DNA from: Apostichopus japonicus
Lineage: Eukaryota > Echinodermata > Holothuroidea > Aspidochirotida > Stichopodidae
DNA: 64,000 nucleotides
Direction: 5' to 3'
NCBI RefSeq assembly: GCF_037975245.1
Contig: NC_092562.1
Location: forward strand, 22,869,554-22,933,553
Shown here: piece after piece, positions 46,401 through 59,400 of the stretch
How the letters are laid out: every line of letters starts with the position of its first letter
Position numbering within the stretch: the stretch's first letter is position 1
Made by a program: the position numbers and the translations under genes
The notes under the pieces: model-generated
Databases searched by the model: none
The model's input: the letters and a program-made list of their open reading frames with translations, nothing else
Told to the model about the DNA's origin: nothing

Positions 46401-49400
46401 ATGGGTCTTGCTATTGTAATGTGCAGCTATTCATGTTTGTGAGCGATAGTTGAATGTGCTGTTAATAGTGAGTTGGATTGCCTTATTAAATTGCGATGTT
46501 TGGGTTGGCCAGTAGGACAAATTCAGTATTAGTGCTGTCATATATTGTAACATGTCATAATAAACAAAGATGATTTTTATTGAACAGGTCATCAATGGAG
46601 TACTTTTTAATCCTAATGTGTCAATCAATCTCTCTAAGGCATTTCTTCTTCCTGCTGCCGAGAGGGAGGAATGTCACAAAGGATAGAACCCTGAGGTCAA
46701 TACTGGGACCTGGAGAAATAAGCAGGGTTTCTGGTGACCTAATTGTTCCTAGGGGCCCGACCTGCCGACCCTACTCAGTACATTAGTGTTGGCTCAAGTC
46801 TTTGCTAGAAGTAAGAAAAAAATTCTTTTGTTTATCGTGTTTCTAATTTCAGTTCTCAACATTCCTAAGTGTTTTCTGTAAAAATACATATCTGTGCGAT
46901 ATGACAACCAGTTTGGGACTAAACCATAGTCAAAGTTAATACTAAACCATTTGCTGATATAGTGTACCCTATAGCATGCCCACTCTGAGAGCACCAAAAT
47001 ACCTTACCCCTCCCCCTCACTCTCTCTGCATGTCCTACCTCTCCCTCCACCATGGTCAAAAGACTTTGTCTCCACATCACATATTCAAGCTGAGTAAAGG
47101 GGGGGGGGGCAGACAACTACCTGTCATGTTTTGTTTGATCTTCATGACAGGCAACAGGTGTCTTTAGCTAAACGGAAACAATAGAAAAAACAAAATACCT
47201 TCTTTTCAAACTTGTGTTGTTTTATTGTTCTTTTCCAACATACATTCACAAACGTTTACTTACATATATATATATACACACACTGTAAAACACTTCAGAA
47301 ACAAGACATTTACAAAATAGTCTGAAATATTGTTCTACCGACAAGAGATAAAAAGCAATAATTGGTTATATTCACAGCAAAAATAAATGTAGCAAAACAG
47401 TATCTGTTTAAAAATAATGTTTAAAATATTTCAACAGTTAAAAAAATTGCAAAAATACACAAAACTGAAAGCTGTCATTCTTTTCTTCACAAAAATAATA
47501 TCATAAAATGAAATTTTAATAAATAAAGGATAAAAGAAAAGAAACAATATCACTATTGACCAGAATGTAAACTATTAACAGCTTACACAGTAATGTTTAT
47601 TACAGATCCCTGTTCAGCTGAGTATTATAGGAAATATTCCATTCAAAGGTGAAAATAAAAATGCCTTTGTCTTTTTCAATGACTGGAAAAAAACAAAGCC
47701 ATAAGGTCTACAAATAAATGAAAACTTCCAAACATCGAATGCAGATTTAAACTGCATAAGGTATACATTCGATATGGCATTACAGCTGCACTGTATGGTC
47801 AACCGACTATGATATGTAGTTTAATACAGAGTCAGCTGTAAAATAAAACACATGAAAGCATTTGCAGGATACAGCTTTAAGACAATAAGATCATCAGTAA
47901 TGGCCCCAGACTTCAGCATGCTAACATTTGCTAGACATTTTCAGTACTTTCCTGGTGGTTCTGCAAACTCCAAGTTACTTCGAGACATTGAGGGGTGTGT
48001 TATATTACTAAAATTAGGCAATTAAATGTTTTAGTGAGGAAAATTACCTGAAGGGTAGTGGTAAAACGTTTGTTGAAGTTGGAGCATGGGTGACCATGAT
48101 TGGACTTTCTAGCATATTTTTGGACAATACTACTTTCCTATAAGGAGCTTACACTTGAAGCTGAATGAAATATTTGCAAAATAACACCACACTGAGCTTG
48201 AATCACAGACAACAGGAAGATAACCAAAATAAATCCCAAAGCAAAACTGGTTATGGTTACCCACTGAAATTGTTCACAATGACATTTGGAAACTTTACAC
48301 AAAAAGGAATGTTAAGTTTAGATCAATGTAAGCTTAACAGAATTTCAAATTTCACATGAGTACAAAGTGTTTTACATTTAAAAGAAAAAAGGAAACAGGT
48401 ATTTCCTTTTTCATGAATTTGATGACAGGTTTCAATTTAAAAAGCTATATTACAGAACACTGAATATTCATGAATACACTAATTATTTAGAAAGCCTTAA
48501 TTGGTCCTATGAATCTGTGATCATAATAATTGTGACCGACTAACATTGAAGCACCCTTTTATATTGTTTATCAAAGTAAATTAATTGTCAAAGCAGTGAT
48601 TAAAAATTTCGCAAATTAAGTTAACGAAGTCAAGTTCATAAACCTGTTTGCTATAGGATTTTAGGATCAAATCCAGTCAATATTTTTTCTTACAAAACCA
48701 AACAAAAACCTGTATTAAATCTTATTATCTGTTTTTCCTCAAAAATATAAGCAGTTTTTCTAACTATTTAGTTATCCTCAAGGTATGTTCCCAGATTTTT
48801 GTCAAATTTGCAGGATGTTGTCAAATCAATAACTGAATTTAACACCAATCAAGGTTGAAACAATGATCTCTCATATCACCATATTTGAGGACAACACAGA
48901 TTTGACTTAACAGCTACAAATATAAATGAAATGTCATTACAGAAATGAATGGCAAAAGCAGGAACAACAACATCAAAAATAAAAACAGTAGTAACAATTT
49001 TAAATTGTCACTTCATGTTTAAAACACTAATTTTCTGATGTTATAATGATACGGACATTAAAGACGTTTGATAAAATTACCCCAAAGTCAAATCAGTCTG
49101 ATAGTAAAATGGATCGTTGATGAGTTATAATACTGCAAGTCGATAACTAATTATTGGATGGAGTCAGTTTTATTATATCGTTGCATAGCAGGGGAAATTA
49201 TTACTTTGCCCCAAGAACTACTTCTTTATAAGTTGCAAAGGCACAAGGGGTTTGACCTACAAGTTGTTTGGGGTAAGGGCTTTTAAGAACCTCGCCTTGC
49301 ATACAGACAGTAACTCAGAGTGCTGTATGACATAATCATTGGGTATAACTAAAATAGTTTCCTTGTTAATTTGTATCAAAATTTGAAAAAATATAAGACT

Positions 49401-50498
49401 GAGACTAACAGTGGACACTTATATCCTCCATTTCCATTTTTCCCTTCTTTCCTACATCTACCAAAAAAACAAACAAACAAGTGTTTTTAGAAAAGTGTTA
49501 ACAATAATGGTGATTAAGTACACATAGCCCAAGGCACAAGAATAGTTAGGCAGGTTTTTCATTTTAAAGGAATACTGAAGGATAAGGTTTTTGTGCATAG
49601 TATAACTGTTAGTCAAAAAAGACTTGAGGACTTACAAGTGAGCCATAAAAGAAAAATGGATTCCATTGAATTCTAAAAATTTAAATTAATCCAAGTTGTT
49701 CACTAAGTTTTATAACTATTCCAATACAAATCCCTTTCTTTGATATAAAACCCATTTGAGAATGTAAGAAAACCAGTTCAATACCTTATTTGTATATATA
49801 TGCTACAATCATAAAACAGTGCTCAAGGTAAACCTATTTATATCTACTCTGAGCTGTCCCTAAGAACTCCATTACCTGCAGAGTTGTGACATAAAAGGTT
49901 AAATATAGGTTGTTATTACCACAAAGGATGGTTACCCATGGCAACAAGACAAACAGATGCATCAGCATTAGTACACAGACAGGATTTCATTATTGATGTA
50001 AACAAATATCCCTTTGTCATGTGACACCCACACAGCTGAAATCTTTTCCTGGAGCCCCCAATTGGGTGAAACATTTCTATTTATTTTCTTTCCAGGGATG
50101 TACTCAATGGTATAACAAAAATGGGTTAAACAAAAATGAGTCATTAAATGCCAAATGTCAGAATTACTTTTGTACTGGTAACAGAAACCTGACGTAATGT
50201 ACTATATTAAGGTCAGTGGTGCAGACAAATAAATGAAATATCACAACTGGAAATTAAGCAGGCCATCAAAACTGTGGTGGGGGGTGGGGGAAGGGGAGGG
50301 AGAGGTGGAAAGGCAGGGACAACATGCATTGTATCCCACTAACTAAATAAGGTTGAATGGCTATGATTCAACATCTTTGTCCCCTCTTATCATCGACCAT
50401 GGACTTAGAAGTCCCCTTATGTGCATATCTTATAGTCTGTAGGTAGGACAGGGTGACCATCTAGTCTACTGATGTGATTGCTAGATGCAAATATTAAC
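43489..50498. other. Convergent 3' regions of NADK2 and MAP3K1
   Basis: No conserved coding sequence was found in these 7 kb. The NADK2-side poly(A) candidate is AATAAA at 44014-44019. On the minus strand, TTTATT at 47221-47226 is one candidate end for a long MAP3K1 3'UTR; several others lie nearer its stop. A (TTAA)n-like tract is at about 44753-44791. A short G+C-richer patch with an open frame at about 46640-46786 resembles nothing I recognise. The remainder is AT-rich single-copy-looking sequence. Confidence 0.6.
44753..44791. repeat. (TTAA)n microsatellite
   Basis: TAAT/ATTA repeats, interrupted once by TTTGCTAA, lie in the NADK2 3' flank. Confidence 0.9.
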
Positions 50499-53400
50499 TC
50501 ACTCTTCTGTAAATACAGAATGATGGATAAGTTCTTTAGAAGTGGGTCTAGCTGATGGCACAGCCTGCAGGCAGCTCAGGATCAGATCTTTTAATTCTGC
50601 CGAGAGATGGTCCGGGAGTGGGGGAGGGCTCTTCGCACTCGCGATCTATCAGGAGAGAGAGATATTAAAACATGAATGAGCTCGACGATAACCCACATTC
50701 CCTGGCCTGCATCTATCCAATCCGACATGGAATTAGGTCGTCTCTGCCTAAACTCACGACATAAAATGCACAATAAGTGACAATATCCATAAACTATTGT
50801 AGCATAGGTGATTGGTGCAAAGAGGTCAGACACGTCCGCGGTTGTCGTAGTTACAGAGACTATGAATGAACTTTACAATTATCCTACAATGTTACACAAG
50901 TAAAACTACAGTAGGGCTTTAAATGTGACACTTACAAGTATATAACATCCTATAGCTAAATAAAGGTGTTCTTCTAAGATGGTAGATATATTAGTTACAG
51001 ATCCTTTCTAACTGACTATTAGCCAACTCAGGGAATAAATTAACAGATTTTGTTTCTAAGCAAATTAAATTTCCTAGAACAGTAAACATCTGCTACAGCT
51101 GGGTCTTGAATTTGAATGCAGGACGCAGCTTAGACAGCCGAAAAGGTTGATGAATTATAGCAACAGGAAAGCAAATAATTATGGGACTCACCCTAAATAT
51201 GAGCTGCAAACTGTTTGATATCTTGGAAGCATCCCAAGGTGGTTCTCTTGTGGCCATCTCATACAGACAACATCCCAGGCTCCATAAATCACAACTTCTG
51301 CCATAAGTCTCTCCTCTTAGAACCTATGAAGATGAAGCAGATGAAGACAGAACTGTTCTCATTTCATCGTCTCATTCCAGTCCATGCGAGTAATCATCTT
51401 TATATTTCAGTTCGTAGCAATCTGTTACACAATGTGAAGCCTAGAATACCATAACTTTAGCCACTTGATAAGAAAATGCCAGTGCATTGAAAATTTGCTG
51501 CATAAAATAAAATTCTTACGAGTGCATTTTCCTTAGCAATCTGTTACACAATGTGAAGCCTAGAATACCATAACTTTAGCCACTTGATAAGAAAATGCCA
51601 GTGCATTGAAAATTTGCTGCATAAAATAAAATTCTTATGAGTGCATTTTCCTTAGCAATACAAAGCAACATTAATTTTGCACAGGCAGAAAAATCCATGT
51701 GCCTGCTTTCATTTAACTGACAAACTATGAACTGGCATTTAGCCAGTAAATAGCCTGAATTTTCAGACCAGATCGTTGAGAAAATTGAGTATGGATTTGG
51801 GTAAAAAATTGTTTACATTGCCTGAAGGTGTAAATGGACCAAAGGTCAAAAGGTAGTGACTGCTTGCCACATTTCTATGAGAACATTTCATATAACACTA
51901 AACTCAAGACTTAAAAGCTTTGACCTTGCTCTCCCTCCACCATCTGCACCCAGCCCCCCAACCCCCAAAGAAAAAATGTACCTCTATTACATTTTACTGG
52001 CCCCACACAGTCATAAATTGTTCTACATAAAGTAGAAATATTAAATACATTACAGCAGACCTTATTTATATAATTCCATCTGATAACCAGTCGAATAACT
52101 GAAAATAATTAACAGTAGGCATAAATTTGAAGACACTAAAATTTTGGGGATATTCATCCTAGAAATAGCAAAGATAGAGTAAAGGGAAAGTGGGAAAGAA
52201 AAGTCCCCATTTTTCATATCCAGTGCACAAAACAAGACCAATATGATATGCTGTTGGGTTGTGAACCAATCATTTATCCAGTGAATGCCCTTTTCTCCAA
52301 CAAATCTAAATGCATGGTAAAACCTCCAAATGTAGGTCGTTTCACCATGGCCGCCTATTAGTTGGCGAAGTTCAGGGTCTCACTTATTCTTTTCACCAGA
52401 AAGAGATACAAATCAGTTATGACAAAGCTTAATTTTGATAATCACTGTGTGTAATGCTTGAATGAACTTCTCATTGACGGCATTTTGAATAACCGGTAGA
52501 ACTTTTCAATGAAACAACTATCGTCACCTGAACAATCTCGTTAACAGCTCTGCGTATTAACATATTTATGGAGAAGTCACAAACAAGCCGATTCGATACT
52601 CTCATCAGACTGAACAAACAGAATCTTTGGGGGGAGTGACAAGGCAAATAGCAGTAGGATTCAAGACCTGTTTGTGCAGTTTCCATTGTACAAAAGAGAA
52701 GGTAAAAAAATAAATATGACCCATTTTGATTGTCTAACCCATGCCCTTATAAGAGTGTATATACACTTTGTTGTGGCAATATTCACAACTATTTGGGAAC
52801 TTGTTTTGAGATCCAAGATCATATCGCAAGCATGATTTTACAATTAGATATATTTTCAAATTTTTGATTGAATGCAAGTTTGTCAAATGGTAAAATCACA
52901 CTTTTTTGATTTTAATCCAGTGCAGGACAGATTTTCTCTGGTTGACCCTCGGATCACTAGGTCTTACATTTTGGTGGTTAGAACAGCAATTTTGGTTGTC
53001 CAATAAAATGTAGCAAAGAAATATGACAAATATGTCTCTGTGGGAGAAGGTGTGTATGTTGGTGAACAGATATACAGCTTTGGGGGTGATAGCAGTTTTA
53101 TCTATTTTTTAACAACACAAAAAAAAAGGGAAAATAACTCAACTTTCTTTGGGAAATGTCATGATAGTTGAGAAGCAAATAAAGAAGACTGTTAGAAGCT
53201 TAAACATAAGGAAGGAGAGGTAAGTCCACTTACAACTGTTTTCTTAATTTATACAAAACTTTTTAATTATAAATGTTATCTTGTTTCATTCTTCACCTGA
53301 ACAGTGGATGAGATTTACACTGTGTGTGTGGGTAAAAGGCAATGGCTATAAAAACAAATTAGTGTTACCCAATATTTGGTTAAATACCTCTCCTTGACAA

Positions 53401-56400
53401 TCAGAACCTGTTTATGGCCTAACACAAGAGTGACTTGCAGTGTTTCATTAGCAAGGTTAATGTGCCAAATATAATAACACACGGTACTGTCGATTTTACA
53501 ATTTTGTAAACAACTTTAAGCAGCTTACCTCAGGGGCCATGAACGCTATGGTTCCAAGAACTTGACCTTTGAACTCTTCCGTGCCTGTGAACTGAGAGGC
53601 CATCTTAGCTGCCGTGCCGAGGTCTGCGATGCGAATGTTATGCCCAGTGCTGTCCAGCAAAAGATTAGCACCTTTTAGGACGGAGAGAGAGAGGAGAGGT
53701 AGGCATATAAACATCTGGTGAGTGAATAAATCGACTACTGGTCTGTCTGGTACCGACCAGGAACAGATTAGATCCTAGGAAAGATTGAGGCTACGCAGAA
53801 ATCGTAAAGTATGGATCTTACAAATTAATTTCATGTGTTGAATACCCTGAGCGATACTATTGTCAATATGCTGAGGCATTTGGGTAAATGATACAGCCTA
53901 AAACAGATTAACACTAACCCTCATAACCTACATATCATTTGATGAGCAATTGTGTTGTGCTTGACAGGAGGACAGAGCACAATGTATCTCTTGAGCTTTA
54001 AAACTGTCTACTAGTTTCAGATCTCCCCCTCCCTCCCCATCCTTCCTTTAACACCCAGCCCAACACCCTTGAGACCCATCCCATCACACCTGATACCCAT
54101 CTTTCAAACTTTTAAAAACCCATCCCTGGTTTTGAAGTACAAACAAACAAAACTTGTCTATAAGTTAAATCTGTATACCTTTTAAGTCTCTGTGAATGAC
54201 ACCTCTCTGGTGTAAGTACACAAGCCCCTTTAATACCTGTCTGGTATATTTCAAGATGAGTGGTTCCTCAAAAGCACCGTAGCTCTCTAGGACATTAGAG
54301 ACAGAACCAGCTGTGAATAGAAAAAGAAAAAATAACACAAAGTGTCATCCATTAGTTTGATAGCTATCCAACATTACACAAAAACAGTTGCTATGGCAAA
54401 TATATCAGGAATCTGAAATAATGAAAATACCACCAGCCCTCCCCCCTCCCCCCACCTCCCTCTTCCTTGACACTCTCCCCAACCTAAGTGATGATGGACA
54501 AGCATAACAAACTACAGGTTGCAGATTTCACGAATGGTTGATTTGGAAGGAAAGGGTGGTGGGTAGATGGTGAACTGGATCTGGCCGACCTTGACCCAGA
54601 ACTTGACCAGCTGGGGTACATTTTAGCAGGTAAGATATTGATGGAGAACGTGTGATAAAAGTAGAATTCAGACACGTTAGAAATAGTCTTTCATATCATT
54701 GCTTGATACATGCTAACAAACAATATGACCGTGAAAACTACAACAAGGAAGTAAATCAAATGTCCAAACATGTTGACATACTACTACTGATTGAAAATAA
54801 TATGACTGGGATTCCATTCAGCAACGACATGCCCCCTCCCACCTGCTTTCCCACCCCTCCCCCTATGGGAGGGGGGGACATGTCAAGACCCAATGATGGT
54901 TAAAGTCATATTTGAATCATACCAGGCATCCATTCTAAGAACATGTTGAAATGACAGCCCTGTCTTGTGGCTCCTAGCAACCTGATGACATTTGGATGGT
55001 CCAGCGATGCCATGAGTTCAATTTCCTTGGTAATGGAGGCAGCCACCTTTTCCTGTTCGGTAACTGAATTCCTCATGAACGAAATCTAAATGCAGCAAAA
55101 TGAACAAACCAGTAGACCAAGTAGTGAACAATCTTGTCTTACTTTTGTTATCAAAACAACATGTACTTTGGATTAACCTAGAAATGCTTAAAATTTCATT
55201 CAAAATTGACAAATTTTCAAAGTAGAATTAAACATTGACTCTCTCTCTTTCAGCGAGTGCCAAACCACCGCCACTAATTTTACATTTTTCTGTCTTTTTT
55301 TCCCCAACCCTAATAATCCAACAGGAAATCACCAGTCTTCTTTAGACTGTGACGCATAACACAGTCACTCATTAACAAATGAAAAAATGAGGAAAAAATG
55401 AAATTACATAGCTCAAAGAATATTTCAAGTAGCAATGTCAGAATTCGTGTTTAAAGAGGTTTTCTGTGTTTTTGTTGTAGTCTGAGGTTGTTTTAGTCTG
55501 AGGATTATGACTCGTAAAATAAAATAAATAATTTAAGCAAAAGAGACATTTTAAAGTCATGTCATTGAACTTGATGGTTGTGTACAAGTTGTAAATCTCT
55601 CTGCACAAAAAGTTTGAAATTGCAATCAGGTTCTGTTTACAATAGACTTTAAGCTCCTGGATGGAAAGCAAAAATTATGTTTTTCAAGAACTAAAGCTAT
55701 GATTAGCCAAGAGAGCACTGTGGTATGTACCAACCATAAGACTGCATTGTAAAACCAGCAGTGAGTAACCCCTCAAGACTAATTTATGTATCCTATTTTG
55801 CCGGATTTACAGTGTTTATTCTGCAAATGAGTTTATATGAAGACACTACTACCATATGGAAGTCAGGGTATCTCCCATCTCTCTCACTAACCATACATTA
55901 CAGTACACCTGCCTCTAACCATGGAGCTTCATCATCTGTCAAAATGCATATATTTTCATACATATACCCTCCCAACTCCCCCTCCCTCCCCTCACTGGTA
56001 TTCACATTTTTTTTGCTTGGTGACCCCAATTTCACCTTGATCATATCTATTGGGGAACCTGCAGTGAAAAATGGTGTAGTCCAGGGGCCTACAGGAAAGA
56101 GGTACAGTATAACCCATAACACCTTTTTGGTATATGTTTCTTTATATGATTAATTCTTGACATGATTAAGGGCTCTCAGCTCCCACATGACATCATATTT
56201 TGAAACTTTCCAACCAAGGGTATTAGATTAATAAAACATCAAAACCTTACTTTGAAAACCAAATCTGTGTTACCTACCTGCTTTACTGCCATGATTGTTC
56301 CAGTAGCTCTATCCCAGACTTGATAACAAGTTGAAAAGGCCCCTGTCCCCAGGTGGTCTCCCTTTACCCACTGGTGGTTCTCTTGGTACTCCCGAGAACT

Positions 56401-59400
56401 GTCCACTTGGCTATTGCTGGCCTTACCATCTCTCTGATGGAAGAAGAATAAAGAATATGGACATGGTATCGATGAATTCTGATGATTCAAAATGTTTACC
56501 TTCGCCAAATATTCCATAAAAGGGAGTTTGAACCATATCAGAGTCACCAATTGGATTATGCCATTAACTCTTTATTACAAGTCTGAACAAAACAAGTGTT
56601 GGGTCGAGGAGAGGAAAGAAGGGACCTTGACCTGTTTACTGCAGTATGCATGAGTAATTTTTCTCTTATACTGGAATGTACCAGTTTAGAAAAGTTCCAA
56701 CCCTTACCAGTCTTCTTTCAGATTCCCCTTGCCACAATTTGAGAGTAAACTCACTAAAAGTCACTTTATGGTGTAAATACTCCATCAGTTAAATGCTACT
56801 GAGATGGGGACATACCCTAACATCGACTTGAACACACACTATGACATCTTCGTCCTTTTCCGAGGGCATTAAGCCCGGTATGAATGGCAAAGGATCCTGT
56901 TGAGATGCTGAAAGCTCCATCGCGTATGCCACAGCGACTTCGTCGTCAGAACACTCCGTCCCGCAGCTGTTGCACCTGCTAAACTCCCTCCCTTTCCTAT
57001 CCTCATATTTTTTATCACTGAGTCCGTTCTCGCTCCTCCTACCCTTCCTCTGGCTTTTTCCTTGGAGGTCCTCTTCGCTCGTCTCCGTTCCTCTCTCGCA
57101 TGTCGTTTTATTCTCCTCCCTCTTCCTCTCCAGTGTCAACTGCGCCATTTCCGGGTCGTTTACGTCACGCATGACCCTTTCCAACATTGGTGTGTCACTG
57201 TTGGTGTCAGCAGTGGGATCTCCTTGCGACGATTTTCGACTCCTTATTTTTTCGACAAATTTTCTCTGCTGTAAAATGCATGAAAGTTAAGTTTTTGAAA
57301 AAGGGGTTCTTTCTCACTATTCCATCAAATTCTTGCATTTGCCACTATTGTTTCTGATAATAATTATGCTTTGTCTCGAAAATGATACCGAAGTTATAAA
57401 ATAGTCTCTTTGTTTTTAAAGATGAATGCTGTAATTATGTAGAAGGAAATATATAAGTTGCATTCTTAACATTCCGCACGAATAAGTCACATGGGCAACT
57501 GGGGCAATCAAAAAAGCACATTAAAATCATTGATACCAACATTAATTTAGATATAGGCGAACTTACTTTTGGTTTTTTGTCCTGCTTGTCTGCTAACGGA
57601 GTCTTCCAAGCCTTACGACACAACGGACACTTTAACTCCTCCTTCTGGATCTCGCATTCCTTGGCCCCTGATCAACAAAGCCAAATAAGGACAAACAGGT
57701 AAATAATAAATAGTGAACTTATGTTGCAGGCTTTCCGATAGAAGATTCTGACAGAGCAATGAAAAATAAAACTTACGATGAAAGTTTAAAATGTTTTAAG
57801 GCATAAAGATTACCGTCCATGCTAGGGCAGCAATTTAAAGGGAATTCTATTTTCAATGTTTCTAGCAATAATTTTGATCTCAATGCTCCGAGCTATAAAC
57901 CAACAATTTTTGCATTCCCGTCACTAAAAGACAATTTTCATGAACTTCGTACTTTTGCCAACATCAAGATAAAAACACACACACTCACTCGTTTTTGGGG
58001 TGGCTTGTCTTTGGTAGAGTTAAAATGTGTATTAGTATTTGCTTTTAATTTACTTACAGACTTCCATACAGTGTTGATGTAGCGTATTAAAACACCCCAT
58101 CTGGCAGGTCACCAAGCTTTCTCCTTCTGACATAGCTAAGAGGCAGATCGGACACATAACTTCATCATCTTCATCACCCTCTATGTACTCTCTAGAGAAA
58201 GAAAGATTAAATATAATAAAGTTTAGAAGACAGCATTGTCAACACCACCGTAAACAGGAATTTCATGCGTAACACAGTTAGGGTCACCGTTTTCCTTGTG
58301 CAGAGAAAACTGATACAACAACCTTAAGTCTACTAACAGGGTTGGACTATTAGGAACAATTAGGTACATATGACTGTGTGGGAGGGGTGGGGGGTGGGAC
58401 AGAGGGAGGAAGGGAGGGACATTTTTGTCATTGTTGGAGTTCATCATTGAAGAGAGATTGAAGATACTACTAAACTGAAGCACTAGACATACTTCCTGAA
58501 CCTCAAGAAGCCTTCATTCCCATCTTTGCTGTGATTTCTGCTGACATTGTCCAACCCTGTGTGCTGTAAACTCTTCTCTCTCCGTCTCTCGTACACGTTG
58601 AACAAATTTTCAACCTTGAAAATAAGAAATATATTAGAAAGAGGTTATATATATATATATATATATATAGTGTAATATTATAGATAAAATCTTACATCAT
58701 GGGTCAAAGGTCAATAGAAAATTGCAAAAGATTGTAAAAACCAATGGATTAACACCTATGACATATAGATGGGAAGCCCTACGCTCTCTCTCTAATTGGT
58801 CATCTGCCGCTAAGATCAACTTTGATTCATATCAAAATATGACCGCTTTTTTTGGATAATTTTAGCAGAGAAAATGGGAACAAGTTTGAACACATAATGT
58901 CATATGAAATAAAGACCATGAGTTAATAATGTTAAATAATAAAAGAAAAGGAACAAACAAAGGTTATATGATAATGAGGTTAACATGACTAAAACCCCGG
59001 CTTTCAGTAGCCTCAAATCACCTGTGACATACATATCACGAGACTCACCTCGTAATCTTTAAGTGTCCTCGACCAAAGGATCGCATCATTTTCTTCAACT
59101 TTGAACACTCTGAGCATGACGAAGAAAAGATGAATGCAGAACGGACCTTTGGAACAATTGCAATTCTGAAAACAGAAGAAGCAGTGACTATTAATTGATG
59201 AGTATCATACAAAATCTTGGCTTATATTTAAGCTACTTCAAATTTTTCCTGCAAGGGTTTGAGAAATTTGGAGGGTGGGGAGTGTTTTTTCTCCCCTTAT
59301 CATTCTGGTGGCCCTATAACATAGGGCAAAACCCTATAATTTAAGCTTTTTGGAAATGTCTTTGTTGATAAACAATTTTCAATGTTATCAGCATTGGTCC

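Noticed and set aside
46580-46786. 68-codon open frame in a slightly GC-richer patch
   Set aside because: No recognisable family, no splice context and no codon pattern different from chance.
56970-57290. 106-codon plus-strand open frame
   Set aside because: It is the antisense of the charged MAP3K1 linker exon.
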